64,000 nt of DNA, taken from Chryseobacterium artocarpi. GTDB taxonomy: Bacteria; Bacteroidota; Bacteroidia; Flavobacteriales; Weeksellaceae. A program made the translations under genes and the position numbers. The notes below the pieces were generated by a model. That model was not told the DNA's origin and ran no database searches. It worked only from the letters and a program-made list of their open reading frames with translations. Below are positions 9,320 through 18,723 of this stretch, in pieces; position 1 is the stretch's first letter, and every line of letters begins with the position of its first letter. The stretch covers positions 310,001-374,000 of the forward strand of contig NZ_MAYH01000034.1 of assembly GCF_001684975.1 (NCBI RefSeq). The letters are read 5' to 3'.

Positions 9320-9790
9320 TTATACTTTCAATTGTCTGTAAATACCTTGTTCCAAAGATATAAAAGTTTCTGTTCTTGTTACTCCCTTCAATTTTTGAAG
9401 TTTGCTAAGGATTTGCATCAAATGATCATTATCTTTACAAAGAACCTTAAGGAATATTGTATAATTCCCCGTTGTATAGTGCGCTTCTACCACTTCATTG
9501 ATATCATGCAAAGATTTTACCACTTCAGGATAGTGACTTGGCTGATCTAAAAATACACCGATATATGAAATTACTTTATATCCGATTTTTTTAGGATTAA
9601 GGAATGAAATTGAATTCTCAATTACTCCTGCATGCTCAAGTTTTTTGATTCTCTGGTGTACTGCTGTTGTTGAAATTCCAACATTCTTAGAGATATGTGC
9701 TAAAGATGTTTTAGCATTATCCATCAGCATGTAAATAATTTCCTTGTCGATTGAATCTAAGTGATAGCTTGTGTTGCTCGAATTTTTCAT
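9320..9790 (-). CDS. Lrp/AsnC family transcriptional regulator
   Basis: 156 residues. An N-terminal winged helix-turn-helix (about residues 12-60: DKEIIYMLMDNAKTSLAHIS, then AVHQRIKKLEHAGVI) is followed by an RAM/ligand-binding ferredoxin-like domain (75-150; VVEAHYTTGNYTIFLKV, GVTRTETFISL). Such proteins bind amino acids and act as local or global regulators. It precedes deoC by 4 nt and follows the nuclease gene by 28 bp in the same direction. Control of amino-acid genes elsewhere is as likely as control of deoC. Confidence 0.9.
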   Translation of the reverse strand: MKNSSNTSYHLDSIDKEIIYMLMDNAKTSLAHISKNVGISTTAVHQRIKKLEHAGVIENSISFLNPKKIGYKVISYIGVFLDQPSHYPEVVKSLHDINEVVEAHYTTGNYTIFLKVLCKDNDHLMQILSKLQKLKGVTRTETFISLEQGIYRQLKV

Positions 9791-9818
9791 TTTCTACTTT
9801 TTTATTATTTATGTTTTT

Positions 9819-10760
9819 TTACTGTAAGCTTTTAAACTTTACAAAGACCGGAAAGTGATCGCTGTAACCACCTAAATACCGTGTACCGGCATAGGTTCGG
9901 AAAGGTCGACCTTCAAAATTTCTGGTTCTGCTGCTGATCTTCTCAGAATTAAATATACGAGCTTCCTGAAAAGCCAGCACTTTATTGTCAACAAGGGATT
10001 TTGACATAATAATCTGATCATACAACAATCCAGATTTATAATGAAAAGTAGAATAATTTCTTGTAGAAAACAACTCTTGAAAAGGGTTTATTAAGATCTT
10101 TTCATGATCATTGTCATAGAGAATTTGAACTAAATTTTCATCATCCGGGTTTTCGTTAAAATCACCACACAATATTACATGTTCCTTATCTTCATCTACT
10201 ATTTTCATGATCCGTTGCCGGACTTCATTAAGTATAAAGGCTCTTTTGGGTTTATTGATATCTTTTTCGCGCTTAGAGGGAAGGTGCGCAATAAAGACAT
10301 TAATAATTTCGTCTTTATATTTAATTTTTGAAAAAAGTACGTCTCTGGTTGTGTCGTAATTTCCTGTGTTTTTATTTATAATTTCAAAAAAGAAAGTAAT
10401 AGTTTCAGAATCTATAACTTCTACTTTATTTTTGTCATATAACATGGCAACATCCACTTTTCTTTCATCCATTGAATTGTAATGTACAATTCCATATTCT
10501 GAATTAAAAGGTTCAAGTTCCACAAGATCTTCCAAAACTTTCCTTCCGGAAACTTCGGATAATCCTATTATAAATGGTAGTGTACCATTTTCCTCCTTCA
10601 TGAGTTGAAATACATGAGAGATTTTAAAAAGTTTGTTTTTATACCTTCTATCATCCCAGTTCCTTAAACCTGATTTTGTAGGATCTAATTTATGTACAGG
10701 TTTAGGGTCAGGTAAAAATAAATTTTCAACATTATAAAAAGAGAACAGTTCCATCAACAT
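9819..10760 (-). CDS. Endonuclease/exonuclease/phosphatase family protein
   Basis: 313 residues with no signal peptide. The fold-defining motifs are in order: FSFYNVENLF near residue 6, a GLSEV metal-binding glutamate near residue 65, FIAHLPSKR near 165, GDFNENPDD near 200, and SDHFPVF near the C-terminus (catalytic Asp-His). This superfamily includes DNase I-like nucleases and lipid phosphatases; the exact substrate cannot be read. It is first in a same-strand run with the Lrp regulator and deoC. A nucleic-acid salvage role would fit deoC but is inference. Two ATGs (10760 and 10754) are possible starts. Confidence 0.85.
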   Translation of the reverse strand: MLMELFSFYNVENLFLPDPKPVHKLDPTKSGLRNWDDRRYKNKLFKISHVFQLMKEENGTLPFIIGLSEVSGRKVLEDLVELEPFNSEYGIVHYNSMDERKVDVAMLYDKNKVEVIDSETITFFFEIINKNTGNYDTTRDVLFSKIKYKDEIINVFIAHLPSKREKDINKPKRAFILNEVRQRIMKIVDEDKEHVILCGDFNENPDDENLVQILYDNDHEKILINPFQELFSTRNYSTFHYKSGLLYDQIIMSKSLVDNKVLAFQEARIFNSEKISSRTRNFEGRPFRTYAGTRYLGGYSDHFPVFVKFKSLQ

Positions 10761-11131
10761 GAATTTCTATACTTTAATTTTAATATGTTCTTTTTGTAAA
10801 TGTTAAATTTATTTATTTTTCCTCAAAATTCCATTGAATCTTTCACAACACCATTAAATCAATTTCTAATAAGAAATATTTCAAATATAGTAAAAAATAC
10901 CAATAAAATCACTTTTAGTGAATTATATTTTCAATTATTTAATAAATCTATTCAAGATATCAAAACCAAAACAATATACAAAACACCAAATAATCAAAAT
11001 AAAAATTCAACTTCAAACCAAAGACACTAATATTTTTCTTATATTTTTAAATAATAACAAATATTATTCCATTTGACAAAATTACAAATTGAACATCTTA
11101 AAAATTAATTTGTAATGAATTCAAATATATT
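10761..11131. other. G-poor, AT-rich intergenic region
   Basis: 371 bp between the nuclease start and the trmD stop. It is strongly strand-asymmetric: within 10861-11040 the plus strand has only 6 G but 26 C. A 76-codon open frame (10800-11030, plus) occupies much of it but has low-complexity Asn/Lys/Ile composition and no recognisable domain, so it is not called. No hairpin or repeat was recognised. Confidence 0.5.
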
Positions 11132-11803
11132 TTAGAGAAGATCCGGGCGTTTTTCTTTGGTAATTCTCACAGCTTCTTCATGACGCCATTCTTCAATTTT
11201 TCCAAAATTACCACTTAACAGTATCTTAGGAACATCTAAACCTTTATAGCTTTCCGGTCTTGTATAAATAGGAGGTGACAGAAGATCGTCCTGAAAACTG
11301 TCTGTCAATGCACTCTGTTCATCATTCAAAACTCCCGGAAGCAAACGTATAATAGAGTCTGCAAGAACGCATGCTGCAAGCTCTCCACCTGTTAAGACAT
11401 AATCACCTATTGAGATTTCCTTAGTAATGTGAAGATCTCTTACTCTTTGATCTATTCCTTTATAGTGTCCGCAGAGAAAGATCAGATTATTTTTAATAGA
11501 AAGAGAATTTGCAATTTTCTGATTCAATGTTACTCCATCCGGAGTAAGGTAAATCACCTCATCGTACTCTCTTTGAGATTTAAGTTCTGAAATGCATTTA
11601 TCCAGTGGTTCCACCATCATTACCATTCCTGCTCCGCCACCATAGGGTTCATCATCTATTTGTCTGTGCTTATTGATTGCCCAGTCTCTCAGATGATGAA
11701 AGTGTACTTCCACCAATCCTTTATCCATTGCCCTCTTTAAAATAGAAGTTTTAAACGGACTTTCCATCAATTCTGGAAGTACGCTTATGATATCAATTCT
11801 CAT
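11132..11803 (-). CDS. trmD: tRNA (guanine-N1)-methyltransferase
   Basis: 223 residues. SPOUT-class methyltransferase that makes m1G37 in tRNAs to prevent frameshifting, using S-adenosylmethionine. Family signatures: [12 protein letters not shown] at the start, [36 protein letters not shown], and [13 protein letters not shown] (trefoil-knot SAM-binding loop), then RPESYKG. It overlaps the stop of the upstream NADH dehydrogenase gene by an ATGA, implying translational coupling. The length is typical. Confidence 0.97.
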   Translation of the reverse strand: MRIDIISVLPELMESPFKTSILKRAMDKGLVEVHFHHLRDWAINKHRQIDDEPYGGGAGMVMMVEPLDKCISELKSQREYDEVIYLTPDGVTLNQKIANSLSIKNNLIFLCGHYKGIDQRVRDLHITKEISIGDYVLTGGELAACVLADSIIRLLPGVLNDEQSALTDSFQDDLLSPPIYTRPESYKGLDVPKILLSGNFGKIEEWRHEEAVRITKEKRPDLL

Positions 11804-13062
11804 TGTAATGTTCCGTTTTTCTTAGTCGGTATAATAATTAATCTTAAGGAAGAATCCTTGTTGATATAGCTCCACATCCAGTTGAAGAATATGGCAAGCT
11901 TATTTCGAACGCTCAAAATTAGCATTAAATGGAGAAACATCCAGAAATACCATGCCAAAAATCCTTGAAATTTTATAAATGGCAGATCTACAACGGCTCT
12001 GTGCTTCCCTATAGTAGCTAATGAACCTTTGTCATCATATTCATACTCCTTCCATTCGCCGGCACTCTTCTTTAAAAGATTTTTACCTAAATTTTTTGCC
12101 TGATTAATGGCTACGTTAGCAACCTGTGGATGCCCTTGCGGATACTTAGGAGTTTCCATATAGGCGATGTCTCCGATTGCATAAATATTATCGTACCCTT
12201 TTATTTTATTATAACGATCTACAATATATCTGTTTCTTATTAATTTTTCTTCAGGAAAACCGTCAATCACATTTCCGGTAACTCCTGCTGCCCAGATGAC
12301 ATTATTGGATGAAATTTCCTTACCACTTCTTAAATGAACTTTATCACCGTCATAGTCTGTAACAACCTCTCCGCTCATGAATGTAACACCAAGATCTTTG
12401 AGGTATTTTTCAGATTTTTCCTGTGCCTCGCTACTCATTACCGCAAGTGGCTTTTCTGTAGAGCTCACAAGAATGATTTTCAACTGATCAAAATTCATAT
12501 AAGGATAATCTCTCGGAAGAATATCTTTTTTCATTTCGGCAAAGGCTCCAGCCAGCTCTACACCGGTAGGTCCGCTTCCTACGATAACAATATTCCAGTT
12601 GCCATCGTCGCTTCGGCTTTTTTCAATAATTAGTTTTTCGAAGGTCATCAGAACGTGATTTCTGATACTAATCGCTTCCTGGGTATTTTTCATCCCGAAT
12701 GCTTTTCCTTCAAGTTCTTTGTTACCGAAAAAATTAGTTTTACAGCCCGTCGCGATGATTAATTTATCGTAAGTAAATTCTGCTTCATCGGTAATTACCT
12801 TATTATTTGCTGCATCAATTTCTTTTACTTCCGTCATCCGGAACTGTGTGTTTCTGGATTGCTGAAAAATCTTTCTGAAAGGAAAAGAAATATTGGAAGG
12901 TTCTATCCTCCCTGAGGCTACCTGATAAAAAAGCGGCTGAAACATATGATGATTTACCCGATCCAGAACAATGACCTTTTTGTTCTTGTTATTCAATGTT
13001 TTTGCAAGCTGCAGCCCCGCAAATCCTCCTCCAATAATGATGATTTTTTCGCGTGTTTCCAT
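11800..13062 (-). CDS. ndh: NAD(P)/FAD-dependent oxidoreductase, type II NADH dehydrogenase
   Basis: 420 residues from the ATG at 13062; a TTG three codons upstream is rejected because it lies inside the -7 box. There are two Rossmann motifs: [14 protein letters not shown] at the N-terminus for FAD and [18 protein letters not shown] near residue 165 for [14 protein letters not shown] binds FAD. A hydrophobic C-terminal segment ([18 protein letters not shown]) should anchor it to the inner membrane, as in NDH-2 enzymes that pass electrons from NADH to menaquinone without pumping protons. Coupled to trmD by a 4-nt overlap. Confidence 0.92.
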   Translation of the reverse strand: METREKIIIIGGGFAGLQLAKTLNNKNKKVIVLDRVNHHMFQPLFYQVASGRIEPSNISFPFRKIFQQSRNTQFRMTEVKEIDAANNKVITDEAEFTYDKLIIATGCKTNFFGNKELEGKAFGMKNTQEAISIRNHVLMTFEKLIIEKSRSDDGNWNIVIVGSGPTGVELAGAFAEMKKDILPRDYPYMNFDQLKIILVSSTEKPLAVMSSEAQEKSEKYLKDLGVTFMSGEVVTDYDGDKVHLRSGKEISSNNVIWAAGVTGNVIDGFPEEKLIRNRYIVDRYNKIKGYDNIYAIGDIAYMETPKYPQGHPQVANVAINQAKNLGKNLLKKSAGEWKEYEYDDKGSLATIGKHRAVVDLPFIKFQGFLAWYFWMFLHLMLILSVRNKLAIFFNWMWSYINKDSSLRLIIIPTKKNGTLQ

Positions 13063-13068
13063 AATACA

Positions 13069-13076
13069 CAAATTTA
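13069..13076 (-). promoter_or_regulatory. -7 promoter element of ndh
   Basis: On the minus strand this reads TAAATTTG, a perfect TAnnTTTG -7 element. The ATG of the NADH dehydrogenase gene follows after 6 nt, so the transcript should be leaderless or nearly so. Confidence 0.6.
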
Positions 13077-13110
13077 CTGATTTTATTTAGCATTTAGTAG
13101 TGAAAAAAGT

Positions 13111-13118
13111 TAGTTTTG
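13111..13118 (+). promoter_or_regulatory. -7 promoter element of the GH25 gene
   Basis: TAGTTTTG fits TAnnTTTG. The chosen ATG (13128) begins 9 nt downstream, which makes a leaderless transcript likely and argues against the TTG at 13116, which lies within the element itself. Confidence 0.55.
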
Positions 13119-13127
13119 CAAAACTTT

Positions 13128-13991
13128 ATGACACAAAAAAAGTACACCAAAAAAACTGCCAAACGAATCCACAAAAACCGACGAAAGAATTATTTTTTCC
13201 GCCGGTGGGTAATATTGGCAATCTTAATTGTAGCTTTAATCGGGACCGGATTTTACCTTAAACAATCTGTCAGTTATTACTATGCTTTGTACTTTAATAA
13301 ATTCACTCACAAAAAACTTCACAACAGTGAAAAGGAAAGTTCCAGGATCCAAAGAATTTTAGCAAATAACCTTGACAAGACCTATGGTTTTGATGTTTCT
13401 CATTATCAGAATAAGGAAGATATTAAATGGGATAGCCTCAGCATTGGTAACAAAACAATTCCATTGGAATTTGTAGTGATGCGTGCTACAATGGGAAACC
13501 GGAGCGCTGATAAGCATTTTGATGAGTTTTGGGAAATGGCAAAGAAGCATGATCTGATTCGTGGGGCTTATCATTTTTACAGGGCAGATGAAGATCCGGT
13601 GATTCAAGCCAATAATTTTCTTGCTAATGTAAAATTAGAAAGTGGAGATCTCCCTCCTATTCTGGATATTGAAAAAATCCCAAAACGTAAGACAAATAAG
13701 AAATTGGTAGAAGATTTAAAAGTATGGTGTAAAATCGTGGAAGAAACGTATGGTACCAAACCAATTATATATACCTATTATCACTACTATAAAGATTTAC
13801 TGAAGGGGGAGTTCGAAGGATATCCGTTGTGGCTTGCCAATTATAATGATGTTCCTACCCCATCACCTGATGATCAGTGGGATTTCTGGCAGTTTACAGA
13901 AAATGGAATTGTACATGGGATCAATACTAAAGTAGACCTTGATATTTACAATGGTAATTCCTGGTCTTTGAAGAGACTGACATTAGATTAA
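13128..13991 (+). CDS. Glycoside hydrolase family 25 (lysozyme-like) membrane protein
   Basis: 287 residues from the ATG at 13128. A basic N-terminus (many Lys/Arg) and one membrane helix (VILAILIVALIGTGFYL, about residues 28-46) make it an inner-membrane-anchored protein with a periplasmic enzyme domain. The GH25 domain spans about 75-285: YGFDVSHYQ at its start, VVMRATMG, GAYHFYRADEDP, the catalytic LPPILDIE (Asp-x-Glu), IIYTYYHYYK and WQFTENGIVHGI. GH25 enzymes cut the MurNAc-GlcNAc bond of peptidoglycan. It is divergent from ndh with 65 bp between start codons. Confidence 0.9.
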   Translation: MTQKKYTKKTAKRIHKNRRKNYFFRRWVILAILIVALIGTGFYLKQSVSYYYALYFNKFTHKKLHNSEKESSRIQRILANNLDKTYGFDVSHYQNKEDIKWDSLSIGNKTIPLEFVVMRATMGNRSADKHFDEFWEMAKKHDLIRGAYHFYRADEDPVIQANNFLANVKLESGDLPPILDIEKIPKRKTNKKLVEDLKVWCKIVEETYGTKPIIYTYYHYYKDLLKGEFEGYPLWLANYNDVPTPSPDDQWDFWQFTENGIVHGINTKVDLDIYNGNSWSLKRLTLD

Positions 13992-14075
13992 TTTAATAAA
14001 GCAGGAAGATGGATATTGAATGAGGAAAGTCTACAGAGCCTTAAATATCAATTTTAAATTTATTTTATAAACCCC

Positions 14076-14120
14076 AAAAAGGTCCTTTTCATTCAATGTT
14101 GAAATGAAAAGGACCTTTTT
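14076..14120. terminator. Strong bidirectional terminator
   Basis: An 18-bp perfect stem (AAAAAGGTCCTTTTCATT and its complement) with a 9-nt loop, flanked by A and T runs. It sits between the convergent GH25 gene (+) and the hydrolase fusion gene (-). Confidence 0.9.
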
Positions 14121-14154
14121 AACTTCCAATATACACTATATTGTTTCTTACTAT

Positions 14155-15810
14155 TTATTTCTTTTCAAGAAAACTCAGAATATCTTTATTTAATTCATCA
14201 GGTTTTTCATAAGGAACCATATGGCTGGTATCTTTATAAATTTTCAATTCTGCATTAGGTATTTGTTTTGAAAGAAACTCTGTGTGGTCCGGCTTTATTA
14301 CATCTTTGTCTCCAGCAATAATCAATACAGGATTTTTTATTGTATTTAAATCATTTTTACTGATATGAGGTTCTGTTAACATGATTTTCATAACTCTGCG
14401 TTCATTGAACATTTCAGGAAGATTTAATTGGTTCAATTGAGTCATCTGATTCGTAAAATGATCCATCAGCCTTTGTTCTACCCCTTCAGGAAAAGCATTT
14501 GCGCCGATGGCAACAAGTTTATTAAGGCGGTCAGGATATTTCAAGGCAAATTCAAGCCCTGTATTTCCTCCATCACTCCAGCCGACGATATTAATTTTAT
14601 CAAGTTTCATATGATCTGCCACTGCTTTTACATCGTCTGCAAACATTTTATAGGTAAAATCTTTTCTGGAGGTATCTTTACTCTTTCCATGACCTCTCGT
14701 ATCTATAGCAATCACTTTATACTGTTTAGATAAAACCGGAATCTGCTGATAATAGTCTTTTATACTTCCGGAATTTCCATGAAGCAATACCAAAGGCTCC
14801 CCTTCTCCATACACTTCATAATATAAATCCAAATCTTTTAATTTTAGATATTGTGCTGCAGATTCATTCTTACCATAAATAGACTTTCCTGCTTCCAGTA
14901 TATTTTGTGAATTATCAATACCCCATTCCTGAGCTGGATCATCAGCCTCATAAACATTATCGTCCTTGTCTGTATCTTTACTGTTTTTATCCACCTTTAC
15001 ATCAATATTGATAGCGGGTGCAGCAATAGACATTTTCATCCAATCTCCATAAAACTCTCTAATAAATCCTGTTCTGAACAATGCAGCACTGATTTTAATA
15101 TTTCCATCAAATTCTTTTAAGAACTGAATTCCCACAAAGAATTTTCCCTGAACCCAGATATTACGTTCATTAACATCTAAAGTAAAGGTTCCGTCTTTTA
15201 TCATATCTTCAGTAAGGGCAATGGTAATTTCTTCATCCAGAATATTTTTGTCGGGAAGCCCGTTTTTCTCACTGTAAATACTGTATCGCATCAAAACTGG
15301 CTCGGTAGAATTGTAACGGGCAATATTCAGGTTGATATTTTTAATCTTTGATCTTTTCTTTGTATTAAATTCCAGAGCTGTTTCTCCCAGAAAATCTTTT
15401 CTACCCGTTGCCGGATTTACAAAGTAGGTAACACTTTTCGTTTTTGTATTTACTCCCCAGTTTTTATCAACAAGCTTTTTTGCTTTAATAGTAACTTCTT
15501 TAATATTTTTAGTTTTCTCATTTAAAAATATTTTCTGCTGGTCGTGCTTTTTAAAATTTTCTATTGTTTCTACATACGAATCGTATCCCGGAACTTCAAT
15601 TTTTATTTTTTGCTGTGGATCAAATTGAGAAAGATCGATTGAAAAGTTTCCTTTACCGTCAGAAATAGTTCCGGTAGTTTTCTTTTCTATTCCTATTTTC
15701 ACATAAGGAATAGGTTGGTTCTCATTTTTAGAAATAATAGTTCCTGAAATGACTTGCGCATTCACAATAGAAGCTGTACAAATAAAGAATAGAGCTTTAA
15801 GTTTTCTCAT
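14155..15810 (-). CDS. Carboxypeptidase-regulatory-like domain fused to alpha/beta hydrolase
   Basis: 551 residues from the ATG at 15810; a TTG six codons upstream would bury the signal peptide MRKLKALFFICTASIVNAQ. Residues 20-95 form a CarboxypepD_reg-like beta domain (VISGTIISKNENQPIPYVKI, GTISDGKGNFSI), 95-290 an additional beta-rich region, and about 310-550 an alpha/beta hydrolase. The hydrolase has an oxyanion/lid region (LVLLHGNSGS), nucleophile elbow GWSDGG, acid Asp in IIAGDKDVIKP and His in DTSHMVPYEKP, so the catalytic triad is complete. The substrate is unknown. The first two domains are usual for outer-membrane or surface proteins, so the enzyme is probably exported. Confidence 0.85.
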   Translation of the reverse strand: MRKLKALFFICTASIVNAQVISGTIISKNENQPIPYVKIGIEKKTTGTISDGKGNFSIDLSQFDPQQKIKIEVPGYDSYVETIENFKKHDQQKIFLNEKTKNIKEVTIKAKKLVDKNWGVNTKTKSVTYFVNPATGRKDFLGETALEFNTKKRSKIKNINLNIARYNSTEPVLMRYSIYSEKNGLPDKNILDEEITIALTEDMIKDGTFTLDVNERNIWVQGKFFVGIQFLKEFDGNIKISAALFRTGFIREFYGDWMKMSIAAPAINIDVKVDKNSKDTDKDDNVYEADDPAQEWGIDNSQNILEAGKSIYGKNESAAQYLKLKDLDLYYEVYGEGEPLVLLHGNSGSIKDYYQQIPVLSKQYKVIAIDTRGHGKSKDTSRKDFTYKMFADDVKAVADHMKLDKINIVGWSDGGNTGLEFALKYPDRLNKLVAIGANAFPEGVEQRLMDHFTNQMTQLNQLNLPEMFNERRVMKIMLTEPHISKNDLNTIKNPVLIIAGDKDVIKPDHTEFLSKQIPNAELKIYKDTSHMVPYEKPDELNKDILSFLEKK

Positions 15811-15945
15811 GTTAAAAGTTTGATGCAAACTTATTTATTTTAAAACACCAACACTCATAACACCTTATTAAAATAAATCTTGTTTTAGTTAAAGTTATTT
15901 TAAATCTTCAAGATTTTAGGGTAATTATTTAAAAATCTGAAAAGC

Positions 15946-16458
15946 TTATAGAATATTCATAATTTCTTCCCATGAATTTACTCGCTCGTAAGTTTCATTT
16001 TCAATCAGTTCATTATGAGGTTGCGTAAAAATCAGTCTCTGTCCGGAAAAATGATCTAAATTCTTTGGATAATCATCAATCATTACATCTCCTGACACTA
16101 CTTTTTTACTTCCACACAATACAATCTGCTCCCATGTAATGAATGGAAAATGCTCAGCAAGCCAGTCATATTTCTCTCTTAGACTGTTTGGAAATTCCAT
16201 CCCTGCAGAAACAATATACAATTCATATTTATTATTCAGGTATTCCATTGCTTCGCGACTGCCTTCCATTACAGGTAATGTTCTGAAAAAACCTATTTCA
16301 TTCACGTGTTTTTTTCCATTGGGGAAAACTTCCAGTTCAGGTTTCCCTGCTGTTTCACTGATTTCAATCTCTTTTCCTGTATCTCTTTTTTCAAACTGTG
16401 CCAGCTGATGATAAACATCTGCCATTACTCCATCCATGTCAACGATTACTTTTTTCAT
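15946..16458 (-). CDS. 5'(3')-deoxyribonucleotidase-like HAD hydrolase
   Basis: 170 residues from the ATG at 16458; the earlier TTG at 16467 is unlikely. HAD motif I is VDMDGVMAD (nucleophile and acid Asp), motif II lies in LYIVSAGMEFPNS, and motif IV lies in VMIDDYPKNLDHF. The size and the motif I form fit the NT5C family, which removes phosphate from deoxypyrimidine monophosphates. No partner gene adjoins it. It stands alone between long intergenic stretches, with the ABC-F gene divergent at 16763. Confidence 0.85.
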   Translation of the reverse strand: MKKVIVDMDGVMADVYHQLAQFEKRDTGKEIEISETAGKPELEVFPNGKKHVNEIGFFRTLPVMEGSREAMEYLNNKYELYIVSAGMEFPNSLREKYDWLAEHFPFITWEQIVLCGSKKVVSGDVMIDDYPKNLDHFSGQRLIFTQPHNELIENETYERVNSWEEIMNIL

Positions 16459-16715
16459 TTGTTTCAAATCAGATTTAATATTTATTATGTTATAAAGCTG
16501 AGAGCCTGGTGCTAGACATTCTTGAGTTTAAAATACAACCCGATTTTTTTAAGATTATTAAATTTTTAACTTCTCATCTCCAGTTTCCAGCTTCTTATTT
16601 ATACCATCAAATTTACCGAATAGTTTTTGCAGACAATGAACACAGTTTATTAAAAAATTATAAATATTCGTTCTTATAGAGGATACGCCGGAAAGTTTTA
16701 TGGCTACATTTTTCG

Positions 16716-16723
16716 TATTTTTG
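16716..16723 (+). promoter_or_regulatory. -7 promoter element of the ABC-F gene
   Basis: TATTTTTG matches TAnnTTTG and lies 39 nt before the ATG at 16763. A -33 TTG at the expected distance is not evident. Confidence 0.45.
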
Positions 16724-16762
16724 CGATTCAGTTTAAAATTAAAATCAAACTATTAATTTCCA

Positions 16763-18658
16763 ATGAATTACGTTTCTGCAGAAAATCTCACCAAGTCCTA
16801 CGGCATCAAAGTTTTGTTTGAAAACATTACTTTTCACATTAATGAAGGAGACAAAATTGCTATTGTTGCCAAAAACGGAAGTGGAAAATCTACCCTTCTG
16901 AAAATTTTAATGGGTAAAGAAATTGCAGATAGTGGTACTGCGATTATTAATAAGGATATTCAGGTGGTTCTGTTTGATCAGGAAATTGATTTTGATCCAA
17001 AACTGACTATTGACGAGTTTATGATGACTTTAGACTCTGAACCTATTCTCGCCTTAAAGAACTACCACAAGTCTCTTCATTCTACAGATCATGCTTTTAT
17101 TGAAAAAGCACTTGCCGATATGGAAGCTCACAAAGCCTGGGATCTTGAAAATGAAATGAAGCAAATTCTTTCCCAGCTGAAGATTACCGATCTTGAAGCT
17201 AAAATGGGAACGCTTTCAGGAGGGCAGATCAAACGTGTAGCTTTGGCAAAACTATTAACAGAAACCAGAGCAGAGCACAGACACACTTTACTGATCATGG
17301 ACGAACCTACCAACCACCTTGATGTGGACATGGTAGAATGGCTTGAAAATTACCTGAATAAAGCAAAAATCACATTATTACTCGTTACCCACGACAGATA
17401 TTTCCTTGACAGTGTTTGTGATATTATCTGGGAAATGGAGGACAGAAATCTTTATGTTCATAACGGTTCTTATGCTACGTATCTTGAGAATAAAATGATT
17501 CGTGAGGAAAACACGAACGCAACGATCGATAAAGCCAACAACCTTTACAGAAAGGAACTTGAATGGATGCGAAGACAACCTAAGGCGAGAACTACAAAAT
17601 CAAAAAGCAGAATTGATGCTTTCTACGAAACAGAAAAAGTAGCTAAAACTGACACCAGAAAACAAGGTCTTGAATTGGATTTTGAAATGAAACGTCTGGG
17701 AAATAAAATTCTTGAGCTTAAAAATATTGACAAAAGTTTTGGTAACAAAGTTTTATTAAAAGACTTCAGCTATCAATTCCAGCGTGGAGAGAAAGTAGGA
17801 ATCATCGGAAAAAATGGTGCCGGAAAATCTACATTACTGAATATCATTCAGGGATTGGAAACAATTGATAAAGGGGAAATTGAAACGGGAGAAACTATTT
17901 CTTTCGGATATTTTGCTCAGAAAGGTCTTACTTATAAAGAAGATGAGCGCGTAATCGATTTCATTAAAGAAATTGCTGAATTTTATCCTTTGGCTAACGG
18001 AAGAAGTCTTTCTGCATCACAGTTCCTGAGATTATTCTTATTTGACGACCAAACACAATATTCACCAATTTCGAAGCTTTCAGGAGGAGAAAAGAGAAGA
18101 TTACACCTGATGTATATTCTTTATCAAAATCCTAACTTCCTGATTTTTGATGAACCTACAAATGATCTGGACCTTCCTACATTAACGGTTCTTGAAAACT
18201 TCCTGCAACAATTTCAGGGGTCTTTGATTATCGTTTCCCACGACAGATATTTCATGGATAGAATTGTAGACCATGTTCTTGCTTTTGAAGGAGATGGAAA
18301 AATAAGAGATTTTGTAGGAAATTTCTCAGAATATCGTGAGGCAAGAAGCCGCGAGGAAGCTTTGGAAAAAAATTCTGCATCAAAACCTGAACCTGTAAAA
18401 GAAACCGTTGCTGTCCCTACCAATACTTCAGCTACCAATTCTCAAAAAAGAAAATTAACCTTTAAGGAACAAAGAGAATTAGAAACGATTGACAAGGAAA
18501 TGCCAGAACTGGAAGAACAGCGTGCTAAAATTTTAGATCAGCTTAACAATGAAACTGATTATGAAAAAATAGCAAAACTGTCATCAGAGCTGGAAAGCGT
18601 TTCTGAAAAACTGGAGAACCACGAGATGAGATGGCTGGAACTTCAGGAATTACTATAA
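16763..18658 (+). CDS. ABC-F family ATPase (Uup-like)
   Basis: 631 residues with two ATP-binding cassettes and no membrane segments. First cassette: Walker A KNGSGKST near residue 37, signature LSGGQIKRVALAK, Walker B IMDEPTNHLD. A charged inter-domain linker follows (MRRQPKARTTKSKSRID). Second cassette: GKNGAGKST near 355, LSGGEKRRLHL, FDEPTNDLD. Residues 560-631 are a C-terminal coiled coil (KQRELETIDKEMPELEEQRA region), as in Uup. ABC-F proteins act on the ribosome or on DNA structures, not in transport; Uup is linked to tandem-repeat stability and ribosome quality. Which role applies here cannot be told. Confidence 0.93.
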   Translation: MNYVSAENLTKSYGIKVLFENITFHINEGDKIAIVAKNGSGKSTLLKILMGKEIADSGTAIINKDIQVVLFDQEIDFDPKLTIDEFMMTLDSEPILALKNYHKSLHSTDHAFIEKALADMEAHKAWDLENEMKQILSQLKITDLEAKMGTLSGGQIKRVALAKLLTETRAEHRHTLLIMDEPTNHLDVDMVEWLENYLNKAKITLLLVTHDRYFLDSVCDIIWEMEDRNLYVHNGSYATYLENKMIREENTNATIDKANNLYRKELEWMRRQPKARTTKSKSRIDAFYETEKVAKTDTRKQGLELDFEMKRLGNKILELKNIDKSFGNKVLLKDFSYQFQRGEKVGIIGKNGAGKSTLLNIIQGLETIDKGEIETGETISFGYFAQKGLTYKEDERVIDFIKEIAEFYPLANGRSLSASQFLRLFLFDDQTQYSPISKLSGGEKRRLHLMYILYQNPNFLIFDEPTNDLDLPTLTVLENFLQQFQGSLIIVSHDRYFMDRIVDHVLAFEGDGKIRDFVGNFSEYREARSREEALEKNSASKPEPVKETVAVPTNTSATNSQKRKLTFKEQRELETIDKEMPELEEQRAKILDQLNNETDYEKIAKLSSELESVSEKLENHEMRWLELQELL

Positions 18659-18670
18659 AAAACATGAATT

Positions 18671-18709
18671 ATGAATTAGGTCAGAGCGTTAAACTTTGAC
18701 CTAATTCAT
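18671..18709. terminator. Inverted repeat, probable terminator
   Basis: A 13-bp perfect stem ATGAATTAGGTCA / TGACCTAATTCAT with a 13-nt loop lies between the convergent ABC-F and Gfo/Idh genes. The T run is weak, so it may instead be one of the AT-rich palindromes scattered through the intergenic DNA. Confidence 0.55.
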
Positions 18710-18723
18710 AACTCATTATTCAT

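Noticed and set aside
10800..11030. 76-codon plus-strand open frame in the gap before trmD
   Set aside because: Low-complexity Asn/Lys/Ile composition, extreme G-poverty of the DNA and no domain. Reported as a composition anomaly, not a gene.
16306..16515. 69-codon plus-strand open frame over the HAD nucleotidase
   Set aside because: Antisense shadow of the nucleotidase gene, with no independent support.
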